The notes under the pieces: model-generated
Seen by the model: the letters and a program-made list of their open reading frames with translations, nothing else
Told to the model about the DNA's origin: nothing
Databases searched by the model: none
Program-made: the position numbers and the translations under genes
Source of the DNA: Anthropogastromicrobium sp963626545
GTDB taxonomy: Bacteria > Bacillota > Clostridia > Lachnospirales > Lachnospiraceae
NCBI GenBank assembly: GCA_963626545.1
Contig: CAVFYJ010000044.1
Location: forward strand, 1 to 25,166
Length of the DNA stretch: 25,166 nt
Reading direction: 5' to 3'
In this document: positions 7,409-14,889 of the stretch, piece by piece
How the letters are laid out: each line of letters starts with the position of its first letter
How positions within the stretch are numbered: the first letter of the stretch is position 1

Positions 7409-9238
7409 ATGAAGAAACTATTGATTTATTTAAAGGCATACCGCAAGGAAGCATGCCTGGCCCCGATCTTTAAGATGCTCGAGGCTGTATTTGAATTGTT
7501 CGTTCCGCTTGTTATCAAGGGAATCATCGACTACGGTATTGCGGCAGAGGATCGCATGTACTGTCTTCGTATGGGACTGTTATTGCTTCTCCTTGCCGTA
7601 ATTGGTCTTGCAATGGCAACCACGGCACAGTGGTTTTCTGCGAGAGCCGCCGCAGGCTTTGCAGCAAAGATTAAGCAGGTATTGATGGAGCACATTCAGA
7701 AGCTCTCCTACACCGAGTTGGACACGATCGGTACTTCGACACTGATCACACGTATGACAAGTGACGTTAACCAGGTTCAGACAGGAACCAACCTGGTGCT
7801 TCGTCTGTTCATGCGTTCCCCATTTATCGTATTTGGTTCCATGATCATGGCGTTTACAATCGACTTTAAGGCAGCACTGATCTTCGTAATCACGATTCCG
7901 CTGCTGTCCATCGTTGTATTCGGTATCATGCTTTCGAGTATTCCGCTGTACAAGAAGGTACAGGCACAGCTTGACCGCGTACTTGGAATTACCAGAGAGA
8001 ACCTGACCGGTGTGCGTGTCATTCGTGCATTCAATAAGGAAGAAGAGGAGATTGGTCACTTTAAGTCCGAAAACGAACTGTTCACCAAGTTACAGATGTT
8101 TGTTGGAAAGATTTCTGCGCTGATGAATCCGCTGACCTTTGTAATTGTAAACTCTGCAATCCTTGTACTGGTATGGACTGGTGCATGGCGCGTAGAGGGC
8201 GGCATCCTGACGCAGGGTGCAGTCGTAGCACTTGTCAACTATATGTCTCAGATCTTAGTCGAGCTGATTAAGTTAGCCGATCTGATCATCAACATCACCA
8301 AGGCAGTTGCATGTGGAAACCGTATTCAGAAGGTTCTTGACGTTGAGCCGTCCATGGCAAATGGAAGCGAGAAGTGCATCGCCGATCAGTCAAACGCAGG
8401 CAATACAAAGAGCACAAAGAATGCGGCCCCGGCTGTTGACTTTGATCATGTATCCTTAACCTATGCAGGTGCAGGTGCACCGTCTCTGACCGATATTGAT
8501 CTTCACGTAACCGCAGGTCAGACCGTTGGTATCATCGGAGGAACTGGTTCCGGAAAGACATCCGTTGTCAATCTGATTCCTCGTTTCTATGATGCAACTG
8601 AGGGCACCGTTCGCATATTTGGCAAATCTGTAAAAGCACAGGATATTGAGACCCTTCGTGGCCAGATCGCTGTTGTTCCGCAGAAGGCTGTTTTGTTTGC
8701 CGGAACCATCCGTGAGAACATGAGATGGGGTAAAGAGGATGCGACCGACGAGGAGATCATGGAAGCACTTGCTATTGCGCAGGCAACTGAAGTGGTACAG
8801 AAGAAGGAAGGCGGACTCGACGCCTTTATCGAGCAGGGTGGAAAGAACCTTTCCGGTGGTCAGAGACAGCGTTTGACCATTGCCCGTGCGCTTGTCAGAA
8901 AGCCGCGTATTTTGATTCTTGATGATAGTGCATCTGCACTTGACTTTGCAACTGATGCAGCGCTTAGAAAGGCAATTCGTGAGATGAAGGATGCTCCGAC
9001 CGTATTCATCGTATCACAGAGAACCTCCTCCATTCGTTTTGCTGATCAGATTTTGGTTCTGGATGATGGACGCAGCGTTGGCGTTGGTACACACGATGAG
9101 CTGTTAAAGAGCTGTAGCGTATACCAGGAAATCTATGATTCCCAGTATAAAAAGACAGAAGTAAAAGTGAATGACGCAAAAACAAATGATGCAAAAAAGA
9201 CTGCTGGTAACAGCAAGAAAACAGGAAAGGAGGCGTAA
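7409..9238 (+). CDS. ABC exporter half-transporter with degenerate nucleotide-binding domain
   Basis: 609 residues: six membrane segments (about 1-300), then an ATPase domain. Start 7409 has AGGA seven bases upstream; an in-frame start inside the previous gene (7322) is rejected. Walker A is GGTGSGKTS (about 377), the signature is canonical LSGGQ (about 481), but Walker B is followed by Asp506 instead of the catalytic Glu (LILDDSASALD), and the switch histidine is Gln537 (VSQRTSS). These losses are typical of one half of heterodimeric exporters such as BmrCD or TM287/288. The C-terminal 30 residues are a Lys/Asn/Asp-rich tail. The partner starts two bases after the stop. The substrate cannot be told. 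Confidence 0.9.
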   Translation: MKKLLIYLKAYRKEACLAPIFKMLEAVFELFVPLVIKGIIDYGIAAEDRMYCLRMGLLLLLLAVIGLAMATTAQWFSARAAAGFAAKIKQVLMEHIQKLSYTELDTIGTSTLITRMTSDVNQVQTGTNLVLRLFMRSPFIVFGSMIMAFTIDFKAALIFVITIPLLSIVVFGIMLSSIPLYKKVQAQLDRVLGITRENLTGVRVIRAFNKEEEEIGHFKSENELFTKLQMFVGKISALMNPLTFVIVNSAILVLVWTGAWRVEGGILTQGAVVALVNYMSQILVELIKLADLIINITKAVACGNRIQKVLDVEPSMANGSEKCIADQSNAGNTKSTKNAAPAVDFDHVSLTYAGAGAPSLTDIDLHVTAGQTVGIIGGTGSGKTSVVNLIPRFYDATEGTVRIFGKSVKAQDIETLRGQIAVVPQKAVLFAGTIRENMRWGKEDATDEEIMEALAIAQATEVVQKKEGGLDAFIEQGGKNLSGGQRQRLTIARALVRKPRILILDDSASALDFATDAALRKAIREMKDAPTVFIVSQRTSSIRFADQILVLDDGRSVGVGTHDELLKSCSVYQEIYDSQYKKTEVKVNDAKTNDAKKTAGNSKKTGKEA

Positions 9239-9240
9239 TC

Positions 9241-11004
9241 ATGGCAGCGAAGAAAAAATATGATCGTTCCAAGCAGAAGGAAACACTTGGAAAAGTACTG
9301 GAATACATTCAGCATTATCGTGCCGTGCTTGTGTTCTCATTGGTTCTGGCAGCAGTTACCGTTGCATGCACGCTGTATCTTCCAATTTTAACAGGAGATG
9401 CAATCAACCTGATTTTATCAAAAGGAAACGTTGACTTTGACGGCATTAAGCCAATTCTTTTCAAGGGCGCAGTTGTGATTATCATCGGCGCTGTGGCACA
9501 GTGGGTTATGAATATCTGCAACAACCGTATCACCTATGCCGTTGTGCGCGATATCCGTCAGGAAGCATTTGAAAAGATTGAAAAGCTTCCACTGAAATAC
9601 ATCGACAGCCATCCATACGGTGATATTGTGAGCCGTATCATTGCCGATGCGGATCAGTTTGCCGATGGTCTGTTAATGGGCTTTACACAGCTGTTCAGTG
9701 GTGTTCTCACCATTGCCGGTACGCTGATTTTCATGCTGACAATCAACATTCCGATGACCATCGTCGTTGTTGTTCTGACACCAATCTCCTTCTTTGTCGC
9801 AGGATTTATTGCAAAGAAGACCTTCCATCTGTTCAAGAAGCAGTCTGAGACACGTGGTGAGCAGACCACACTCGTTGATGAGATGATCAACAACCAGAAG
9901 GTCGTTAAGGCGTTCGGTCAGGAAGAGAAGGTTATGGATCGTTTTAACGAGGTCAATGAGCGCCTTCGCGATTGCTCCGTTAAGGCAACCTTCTTCTCAT
10001 CCATCACAAATCCGGCAACCCGTTTCGTAAACTCTCTTGTTTACGCAGCTGTTGCTGTATTCGGAAGTTTCTTCTCCATTGCAGGCGGAATCAATGTTGG
10101 TCAGCTCTACAGCTTCTTAAACTATGCAAACCAGTACACAAAGCCGTTCAACTCCATCTCCAGCGTTGTCACCGAGCTGCAGAACGCACTTGCATGTGCG
10201 GGCAGACTGCTTGATTTGATCTACGAGGAGACTGAGGTACCGGATGCAGACAATGCGGAGGTATTAACAAATGTAAATGGTGCAGTTGAGCTTTCTCATG
10301 TAAACTTCTCTTATGTTCCAGAGCAGAAGCTGATCGAGGATCTGAATCTGTCTGTAAAGCCGGGCCAGAGAGTCGCAATCGTTGGACCGACTGGTTGTGG
10401 AAAGACGACATTGATCAACCTTCTGATGCGTTTCTACGATACCAATTCTGGTACAATCGAGGTCGATGGTCACAACATTCGCAATGTGACAAGAAAGAGC
10501 TTGCGAGAAAATTATGGTATGGTGCTTCAGGAGACCTGGCTTAAGAGCGGTACCATTCGTGAAAACTTGATGATGGGTCGCCCGGATGCTACCGAGGAAG
10601 AGATGATTCAAGCAGCAAAGGCCGCTCATGCGCACAGCTTTATTAAGCGAATGCCAAAGGGCTACGACACCGATATCGGACAGGACGGCGGTTCTCTTTC
10701 TCAGGGACAGAAGCAGCTTCTTTGTATCACACGAGTTATGCTGTGCCTGCCGCCAATGCTGATTCTCGATGAGGCAACTTCCTCTATTGATACCCGTACC
10801 GAGATCAAGATTCAGGAGGCATTTGGCCGCATGATGCAGGGCAGAACAAGCTTTATCGTAGCACATCGTCTGTCTACCATTCAGGAGGCGGATGTAATCC
10901 TTGTTATGAAGGATGGTCATATCATCGAGCAGGGTAACCATGAGTCACTTCTTGCAAAGAATGGATTCTATGCGAAGCTGTACAACAGCCAGTTCGCGCT
11001 GTAA
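9241..11004 (+). CDS. ABC exporter half-transporter, catalytically complete nucleotide-binding domain
   Basis: 587 residues, six membrane segments then an ATPase domain. It has a strong AAAGGAGG (9226-9233) inside the end of the previous gene. Walker A is VGPTGCGKTT (about 381), Walker B has the catalytic Glu (LILDEATSSID, Asp510-Glu511) and the switch His542 is present (AHRLSTI). The signature is LSQGQ (486-490) instead of LSGGQ. In a heterodimer this signature would face the degenerate Walker B of the partner, giving one dead and one active ATP site. The pattern supports these two proteins being partners. A strong terminator follows at 11044. Confidence 0.92.
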   Translation: MAAKKKYDRSKQKETLGKVLEYIQHYRAVLVFSLVLAAVTVACTLYLPILTGDAINLILSKGNVDFDGIKPILFKGAVVIIIGAVAQWVMNICNNRITYAVVRDIRQEAFEKIEKLPLKYIDSHPYGDIVSRIIADADQFADGLLMGFTQLFSGVLTIAGTLIFMLTINIPMTIVVVVLTPISFFVAGFIAKKTFHLFKKQSETRGEQTTLVDEMINNQKVVKAFGQEEKVMDRFNEVNERLRDCSVKATFFSSITNPATRFVNSLVYAAVAVFGSFFSIAGGINVGQLYSFLNYANQYTKPFNSISSVVTELQNALACAGRLLDLIYEETEVPDADNAEVLTNVNGAVELSHVNFSYVPEQKLIEDLNLSVKPGQRVAIVGPTGCGKTTLINLLMRFYDTNSGTIEVDGHNIRNVTRKSLRENYGMVLQETWLKSGTIRENLMMGRPDATEEEMIQAAKAAHAHSFIKRMPKGYDTDIGQDGGSLSQGQKQLLCITRVMLCLPPMLILDEATSSIDTRTEIKIQEAFGRMMQGRTSFIVAHRLSTIQEADVILVMKDGHIIEQGNHESLLAKNGFYAKLYNSQFAL

Positions 11005-11043
11005 TTGACGCATCACAAAAAGAGTCATAAAAAGAATAAAAGA

Positions 11044-11096
11044 GAGCAATCATCCAGATCCTATCCTAAGTTGATTTGGGTGATTGCTCATTTTTT
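11044..11096 (+). terminator. Intrinsic terminator after the ABC exporter
   Basis: A 12-bp stem, GAGCAATCATCC (11044-11055) with GGGTGATTGCTC (11078-11089), including one T-G pair, is followed by A and six T. Its reverse complement is followed by a T-rich run too, so it may also serve the convergent PII-like gene ending at 11123. Confidence 0.85.
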
Positions 11097-11122
11097 ATAA
11101 TTTCTCAAAGAAAAAGAAACGT

Positions 11123-11809
11123 TTAATTTTCAAGTTCGTTCTCAGATTCATCGTCAAGCAGCGCAAATCCTGCGACCTGCGTGGTCGGGAGCGAGAAGAC
11201 GATGGTGCCAGCCTTGCTGTTTGGTCCTGCTTTTTTTAGGATGGACTGCATGATGTCCGCTTTCTGGGAAGCAGCGGCAACGATCAGGATGACTTCCTTT
11301 TCTTCCGCGATTGTAATGTTATAAAATTTCGGGGCGCCCTTTGCACCGGTCCCTTTTCCGTGAAGGACGGTGCCTCCTCGTGCGCCAGCTGCGCGAGCCG
11401 CATTCATCACCAGATCGGTGCAGCCCTGACTGCAAACGGCAACGATCAGCTCGTGCGCATAATGAAGCGAAGGCGTGTAAGATGCGTTATTCGTTTCTCC
11501 ATTTAAAAAAGCCACTGTTTTTCCTCCTCCAACACTTTTAATAGGGACAGCAATCACGATTCCATGGCCCGGAACGCCGATATGTAAATGACGTTTCTGG
11601 GCCTGTATTAGTTTCTTTGTCTTTTCTTCACTGGCAACGGTAAAGACGATGCGACGTTCTGTGGACTCAATGCCGAGCAGATCAAGCATACTCTTTACGG
11701 CAGTGCCGCGGCCAGCCATGATGATGCTTAATGGCAGCTCGAGCTTGCTGCAAAGTTTCTTCAAGATGGAAAGCGAGTCCGGATTGATAATGGATATTAT
11801 GTAATTCAT
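11123..11809 (-). CDS. Tandem PII-like (GlnB-fold) signalling protein
   Basis: 228 residues. The start at 11809 gives an ATGA overlap with the upstream DUF1538 gene and has AAGGAGAG upstream. Two PII-like halves can be seen. The first (about 1-105) has IVFTVASEEKTKKLIQ and IGVPGHGIVIAVPIKSVGGG. The second (about 115-220) has the better preserved features: HGKGTGAKGAPKFYNITI in the T-loop region, EEKEVILIVAAASQ and KAGTIVFSLPTTQVAGF. PII proteins bind ATP/ADP and effectors and gate transporters or enzymes. The four-base overlap with DUF1538 strongly suggests it senses for, or gates, that membrane protein. No uridylylation-type tyrosine motif was recognised. Confidence 0.8.
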   Translation of the reverse strand: MNYIISIINPDSLSILKKLCSKLELPLSIIMAGRGTAVKSMLDLLGIESTERRIVFTVASEEKTKKLIQAQKRHLHIGVPGHGIVIAVPIKSVGGGKTVAFLNGETNNASYTPSLHYAHELIVAVCSQGCTDLVMNAARAAGARGGTVLHGKGTGAKGAPKFYNITIAEEKEVILIVAAASQKADIMQSILKKAGPNSKAGTIVFSLPTTQVAGFALLDDESENELEN

Positions 11810-13353
11810 TTTGTAGTCTCTCCTTCCCAAAGTTCAACAATATCGTAATCTCCATAAACGGTTTCGGCTTCTTTTGTGTGCTTTTGCTTGCGCTCATAGA
11901 AGAGGCCGACAAGCTGGATGGAGACAAGTGGCATCATCGCAACGAGTGCAACCACACCGAACGCATCCTGAAGCACATTTCCGCCGAGTGCGATGCTGGC
12001 ACCCATGAAAAACTGAAGCATAAAGGTTGCTGTCATCGGACCGGAGGCAACACCACCAGAGTCGAAGGCGATTGCCGTGTAGATGTCTGGCACGAAGAAA
12101 GTCAGAATCAGTGCGGTAGCGTAGCCCGGAATCAAAAACCAGAAAAGAGAGATCCCAGTGAGGACGCGAAGCATGGAAAGACCCATTGCGAGTGCGATTG
12201 CAACAGAAAGACTAAGTTTAATAACACGTCCCGGAATGGCTCCGGCACTGACGGTTTCGATCTGTTTTTCAAGGACGGCAACGGCAGGTTCGGCGCTGAT
12301 AATAAACCAGCCAATTACCATGGCGAGGGGAACGAGCCACCAGACACGTTTTCCAGAGGAAAGTGCGGCACCGAGTTCCGCTCCTAGTGCGGAAAAGCCA
12401 ATATTGACACCAGTCAGAAAGAGTACAAGACCAATGTAAGTGTAAAGAAGACCGATGATGATCTTTCCAAGGTTTCTGCGATCAAGATGCAGCAGCGTAA
12501 ACTGAAATAGAAAGAAGATCACGATGATCGGCAGCATGGCAACGGCAGTTTCTTTTAAATAATGAGGAATCGCATGAAGAAAGGCGTAGCCAATCGCAGT
12601 AGTGGTCTCATAGGAAGCCGTGCTTAGGTCGGCAACGGCGGCATTGTCTGTGTAGAAAAAGCCAAGAATCAAAACGGCAAGCACTGGACCGATAGAACAA
12701 AGGGCAACAAGACCGAAGCTGTCGGCCTCGGCATTTTTATCGCTTCGCACGTTGGACACACCAAGTCCTAAGGCGAGGATAAATGGAACCGTCATCGGTC
12801 CGGTTGTTACGCCGCCGGAATCGAAGGCGATGCCGAGAAAGTTCTTGTCAGTGAAAAATGCCAACAGAAAAATGATGGCATAAAAGACAATCAGCAGCAG
12901 GCGAAGGCGTGTTCCTGTCAGGATACGCAGCATACAAACGCTCATGAAAAAGCCGACTCCGGCGCCAACCGTGACGAGCAATACCGTGTTGCTGATGTGG
13001 GGGACGGTCTGGGCAAGAACTTGAAGATCCGGTTCTGCAATTGTGATCGCAAAGCCCAGAAGGAAACTGACAGCGAGGATCAATGGGAGATTTTTGGTGC
13101 GCGTCAGTGCGGTTCCGATTTGATTTCCGATCGGGGTCATCGACTGTTCGGCTCCCAGGGAGAAAACGCCCATACCGATGATCAGCATCAGGGCTCCGAC
13201 AAAGAATGTCAGGAGAAGATCCGGCTGCATAGGGGAAATGTACAGGCACAGAAGAAAGACGATGATGACGATCGGCAAAACGGAAAATAGGGATTCCTTT
13301 ACCTTTTCTGTGACTGCGGTGCGTGTTTCTTTCAGATGAATCTGTCTGATAAT
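11806..13353 (-). CDS. Duplicated DUF1538 integral membrane protein (putative cation antiporter type)
   Basis: About 515 residues, largely hydrophobic. It is two copies of one unit: the first half has ITIAEPDLQVL, CMLRILTGTRL and AFDSGGVTTGPMT; the second has IISAEPAVAVL, SMLRVLTGISL and AFDSGGVASGPMT. This is the DUF1538 pattern. From memory, a two-gene DUF1538 system (UmpAB of Halomonas) has been reported as a Na+(K+)/H+ antiporter; here both units are in one chain. The start is unusual: AAAAGGAGG at 13358-13366 is followed, in frame, only by ATT (13353) and ATC (13350), with no ATG, GTG or TTG near. ATT was taken; ATC has the better seven-base spacing. An upstream TTG at 13410 falls in the -35 box. 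Confidence 0.8.
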   Translation of the reverse strand: MIRQIHLKETRTAVTEKVKESLFSVLPIVIIVFLLCLYISPMQPDLLLTFFVGALMLIIGMGVFSLGAEQSMTPIGNQIGTALTRTKNLPLILAVSFLLGFAITIAEPDLQVLAQTVPHISNTVLLVTVGAGVGFFMSVCMLRILTGTRLRLLLIVFYAIIFLLAFFTDKNFLGIAFDSGGVTTGPMTVPFILALGLGVSNVRSDKNAEADSFGLVALCSIGPVLAVLILGFFYTDNAAVADLSTASYETTTAIGYAFLHAIPHYLKETAVAMLPIIVIFFLFQFTLLHLDRRNLGKIIIGLLYTYIGLVLFLTGVNIGFSALGAELGAALSSGKRVWWLVPLAMVIGWFIISAEPAVAVLEKQIETVSAGAIPGRVIKLSLSVAIALAMGLSMLRVLTGISLFWFLIPGYATALILTFFVPDIYTAIAFDSGGVASGPMTATFMLQFFMGASIALGGNVLQDAFGVVALVAMMPLVSIQLVGLFYERKQKHTKEAETVYGDYDIVELWEGETTK

Positions 13354-13357
13354 AATA

Positions 13358-13366
13358 CCTCCTTTT
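13358..13366 (-). promoter_or_regulatory. Strong Shine-Dalgarno without a standard start codon
   Basis: On the minus strand AAAAGGAGG ends four bases before an in-frame ATT and seven before an in-frame ATC of the DUF1538 gene. No ATG, GTG or TTG lies at a usable distance in any frame. The first in-frame TTG is about 80 bases further on, at 13276-13278, with no ribosome binding site of its own. Confidence 0.75.
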
Positions 13367-13381
13367 ATGCTTTTTTCTTTA

Positions 13382-13410
13382 AGTATAACAGATGTCGTAA
13401 GGATGCGCAA
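13382..13410 (-). promoter_or_regulatory. Promoter of the DUF1538-PII operon
   Basis: Minus strand: -35 TTGCGC (13405-13410), 17-bp spacer, extended -10 TG-T-TATACT (-10 at 13382-13387). Initiation would fall near 13375, leaving a very short leader before the Shine-Dalgarno at 13366. The -35 is only half consensus, so confidence is moderate. Confidence 0.55.
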
Positions 13411-13431
13411 CCCGGAAGTTTATAAAAGCGG

Positions 13432-13460
13432 TTGACAGAAAGTTGACGGGTGAGTATAGT
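13432..13460 (+). promoter_or_regulatory. Promoter of the PHP-family gene
   Basis: -35 TTGACA (13432-13437), 17-bp spacer, -10 TATAGT (13455-13460). It is divergent from, and about 20 bp away from, the promoter of the DUF1538 operon. It lies 57 bp upstream of the start codon at 13517. Confidence 0.8.
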
Positions 13461-13516
13461 GAGGAGTGGAAAAGTAATTGAAGAGAAATTGCGAAAGAAG
13501 AAAGAGGAACAAAGAA

Positions 13517-14308
13517 ATGGAAAACAATATATTGACAACAAATTTTCATACACACACAACTCGTTGCAACCATGCGCAAGGTGAGGACCGCCAGTACGTA
13601 GAGGAGGCCATCAAGGGCGGACTTAAGGTGCTTGGCTTTTCGGATCATTCTCCATATTTCTTTTCAGGGGATTATTATTCAACCTTCCGTATGAGAAGAG
13701 AGCAGGTTTCGGGGTATGTGGATTCGATTCTGGCATTAAAGAAGGAATATAAGGATGATATTGAGATCAAGCTTGGTTTTGAGACAGAGTATTATCCAAA
13801 GTATTTTGATCAGCTGTTGGAGTTTTATAGCCAGTTTCCGATTGATTATATTATCATGGGACAGCATTTTGTCTTAAATGAGGAGGAGCATATCTACAGT
13901 GGTGAGTTGCACTGTGAGGAGGATATGATGATGCGCTATGTGGATCAGGTAATCGAGGGACTTGACACTGGATGCTTCACTTATCTGGCACACCCAGATC
14001 TGCTTCACTTTGGCGGTTCAAAGGAAAGCTATGAGAAGGCAGCCAATAAGCTGTGTGCATATGCTGCCAAGAATCATGTGCCGCTTGAGATCAACATGCT
14101 TGGCATGAGAGAGCATCGCCATTATCCAAATCTCGAGTTCTTTAAGATCGCGGCAAAGCATAACTGCGATATTATTTTTGGATGCGATGCACACACACCA
14201 AAGGATGTTCATGATCTGGAATCAACAAGGATTGCACAGGAGTGGTGCAAGGAGCTTGGCTTGCACCGCATTGAGTATCCAGAGTTAAAGAAGCCGTGTA
14301 AGAAATAG
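13517..14308 (+). CDS. PHP-domain phosphoesterase, histidinol-phosphatase (HisJ) type
   Basis: 263 residues, cytoplasmic. Start 13517 has AGAGG nine bases upstream and gives an N-terminus ending directly before the first metal motif. Metal-binding motifs of the PHP fold are visible: FHTHTT near residue 10, the SDHSP motif, a central GFETEY and IMGQHF, AHPDLLHF, and GCDAHTP near the C-terminus. Histidinol-phosphatases of this type remove phosphate from L-histidinol phosphate in histidine synthesis, but PHP proteins are broad and no other his gene is in the window, so a different phosphoester substrate is possible. It has its own promoter and terminator. Confidence 0.85.
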   Translation: MENNILTTNFHTHTTRCNHAQGEDRQYVEEAIKGGLKVLGFSDHSPYFFSGDYYSTFRMRREQVSGYVDSILALKKEYKDDIEIKLGFETEYYPKYFDQLLEFYSQFPIDYIIMGQHFVLNEEEHIYSGELHCEEDMMMRYVDQVIEGLDTGCFTYLAHPDLLHFGGSKESYEKAANKLCAYAAKNHVPLEINMLGMREHRHYPNLEFFKIAAKHNCDIIFGCDAHTPKDVHDLESTRIAQEWCKELGLHRIEYPELKKPCKK

Positions 14309-14331
14309 TTACAATTTGAAGAAAAAATAAG

Positions 14332-14387
14332 AAGCCTGCCAGTGAATTACGTAAAATACTACGTAGTCCACTGAGCAGGCTTTCTTT
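14332..14387 (+). terminator. Intrinsic terminator after the PHP-family gene
   Basis: AAGCCTGC (14332-14339) pairs with GCAGGCTT (14375-14382). Further pairing inside the arms is AGTG with CACT and TACGTA with TACGTA. A T-rich tail follows. The opposite strand is a weaker candidate terminator. Confidence 0.75.
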
Positions 14388-14416
14388 CTAAATATCACTC
14401 TTTTGGAAAATATTAC

Positions 14417-14647
14417 TTACAGTGCTAATGATCCCATCGGATCCCATGGCTCGAGCATAATTGGCTCTGCCTCATATTCTGCTATGTACTCTGCTGGCAG
14501 ATACTTCTTATTGACAACGATCTGATACATATACTCATCAAACCATGCATCGCTCATAACATAGGAGCCTTTCTTGCCCGGTGCATCGCCCCAGCTGTTC
14601 TCAACACGCCAGCGGTTTGGCTTGCCCTCATCGTCAAGATTTACACC
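14417..14647 (-). pseudogene. pepC: 3' remnant of aminopeptidase C (C1B family)
   Basis: Reading minus-strand codons from 14647 to the stop at 14417-14419 gives a 76-residue stretch starting GVNLDDEGKPNRW. It runs through VENSWGDAPGKKGSYVMSD and ends EPWDPMGSLAL. This is the C-terminal end of aminopeptidase C/bleomycin hydrolase, including the catalytic Asn of the ENSWG motif. The Cys and His catalytic parts are absent: upstream, the frame loses similarity at once (CYESQ precedes GVNL, where the family has a His-containing segment) and meets a stop near 14700. No suitable start codon or ribosome binding site is present. It looks like a deletion remnant filling the gap between the PHP gene and the importer operon. 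Confidence 0.85.
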
Positions 14648-14801
14648 CTGGGATTCATAACAAAACCCTTCTTTCTGCGTAGTGTGTACTATAACTATTT
14701 ATACTGCTGTGGTTTGATTGTATCACCTGACAGAAGTTTTGTAAAGTAGCGTGCGAAAGTTACCGACTGACCGTAAAAGTATATTTTTTTCAACAACACA
14801 A

Positions 14802-14830
14802 TTGCTTTTTATACAGATGCATTTTATAAT
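14802..14830 (+). promoter_or_regulatory. Promoter of the ABC importer operon
   Basis: -35 TTGCTT (14802-14807), 17-bp spacer, perfect -10 TATAAT (14825-14830). It is 60 bp from the start codon. The leader would be about 50 nt, too short for a cobalamin riboswitch, and no known riboswitch motif was recognised. An operator for a metal regulator could overlap but was not identified. Confidence 0.7.
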
Positions 14831-14889
14831 GGAGAGCAGGAAGAATCGAAAGATTTACCTAAAGGTTTTGAGTTAGAGGAGGAAAACTG

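Noticed and set aside
6585..7454. Long open frame of 289 codons on the minus strand
   Set aside because: It lies antisense to the 3' part of the GH28-GNAT gene, has low-quality composition for a protein and no ribosome binding site; the plus strand has clear domain motifs.
13408..13410. TTG as the start codon of the DUF1538 gene
   Set aside because: It forms part of the predicted -35 box, has no ribosome binding site, and would place the strong Shine-Dalgarno inside the coding sequence.
14650..14889. Possible cobalamin riboswitch or metal riboswitch before the importer operon
   Set aside because: The promoter at 14802-14830 leaves a leader of only about 50 nt and no conserved riboswitch core was seen.
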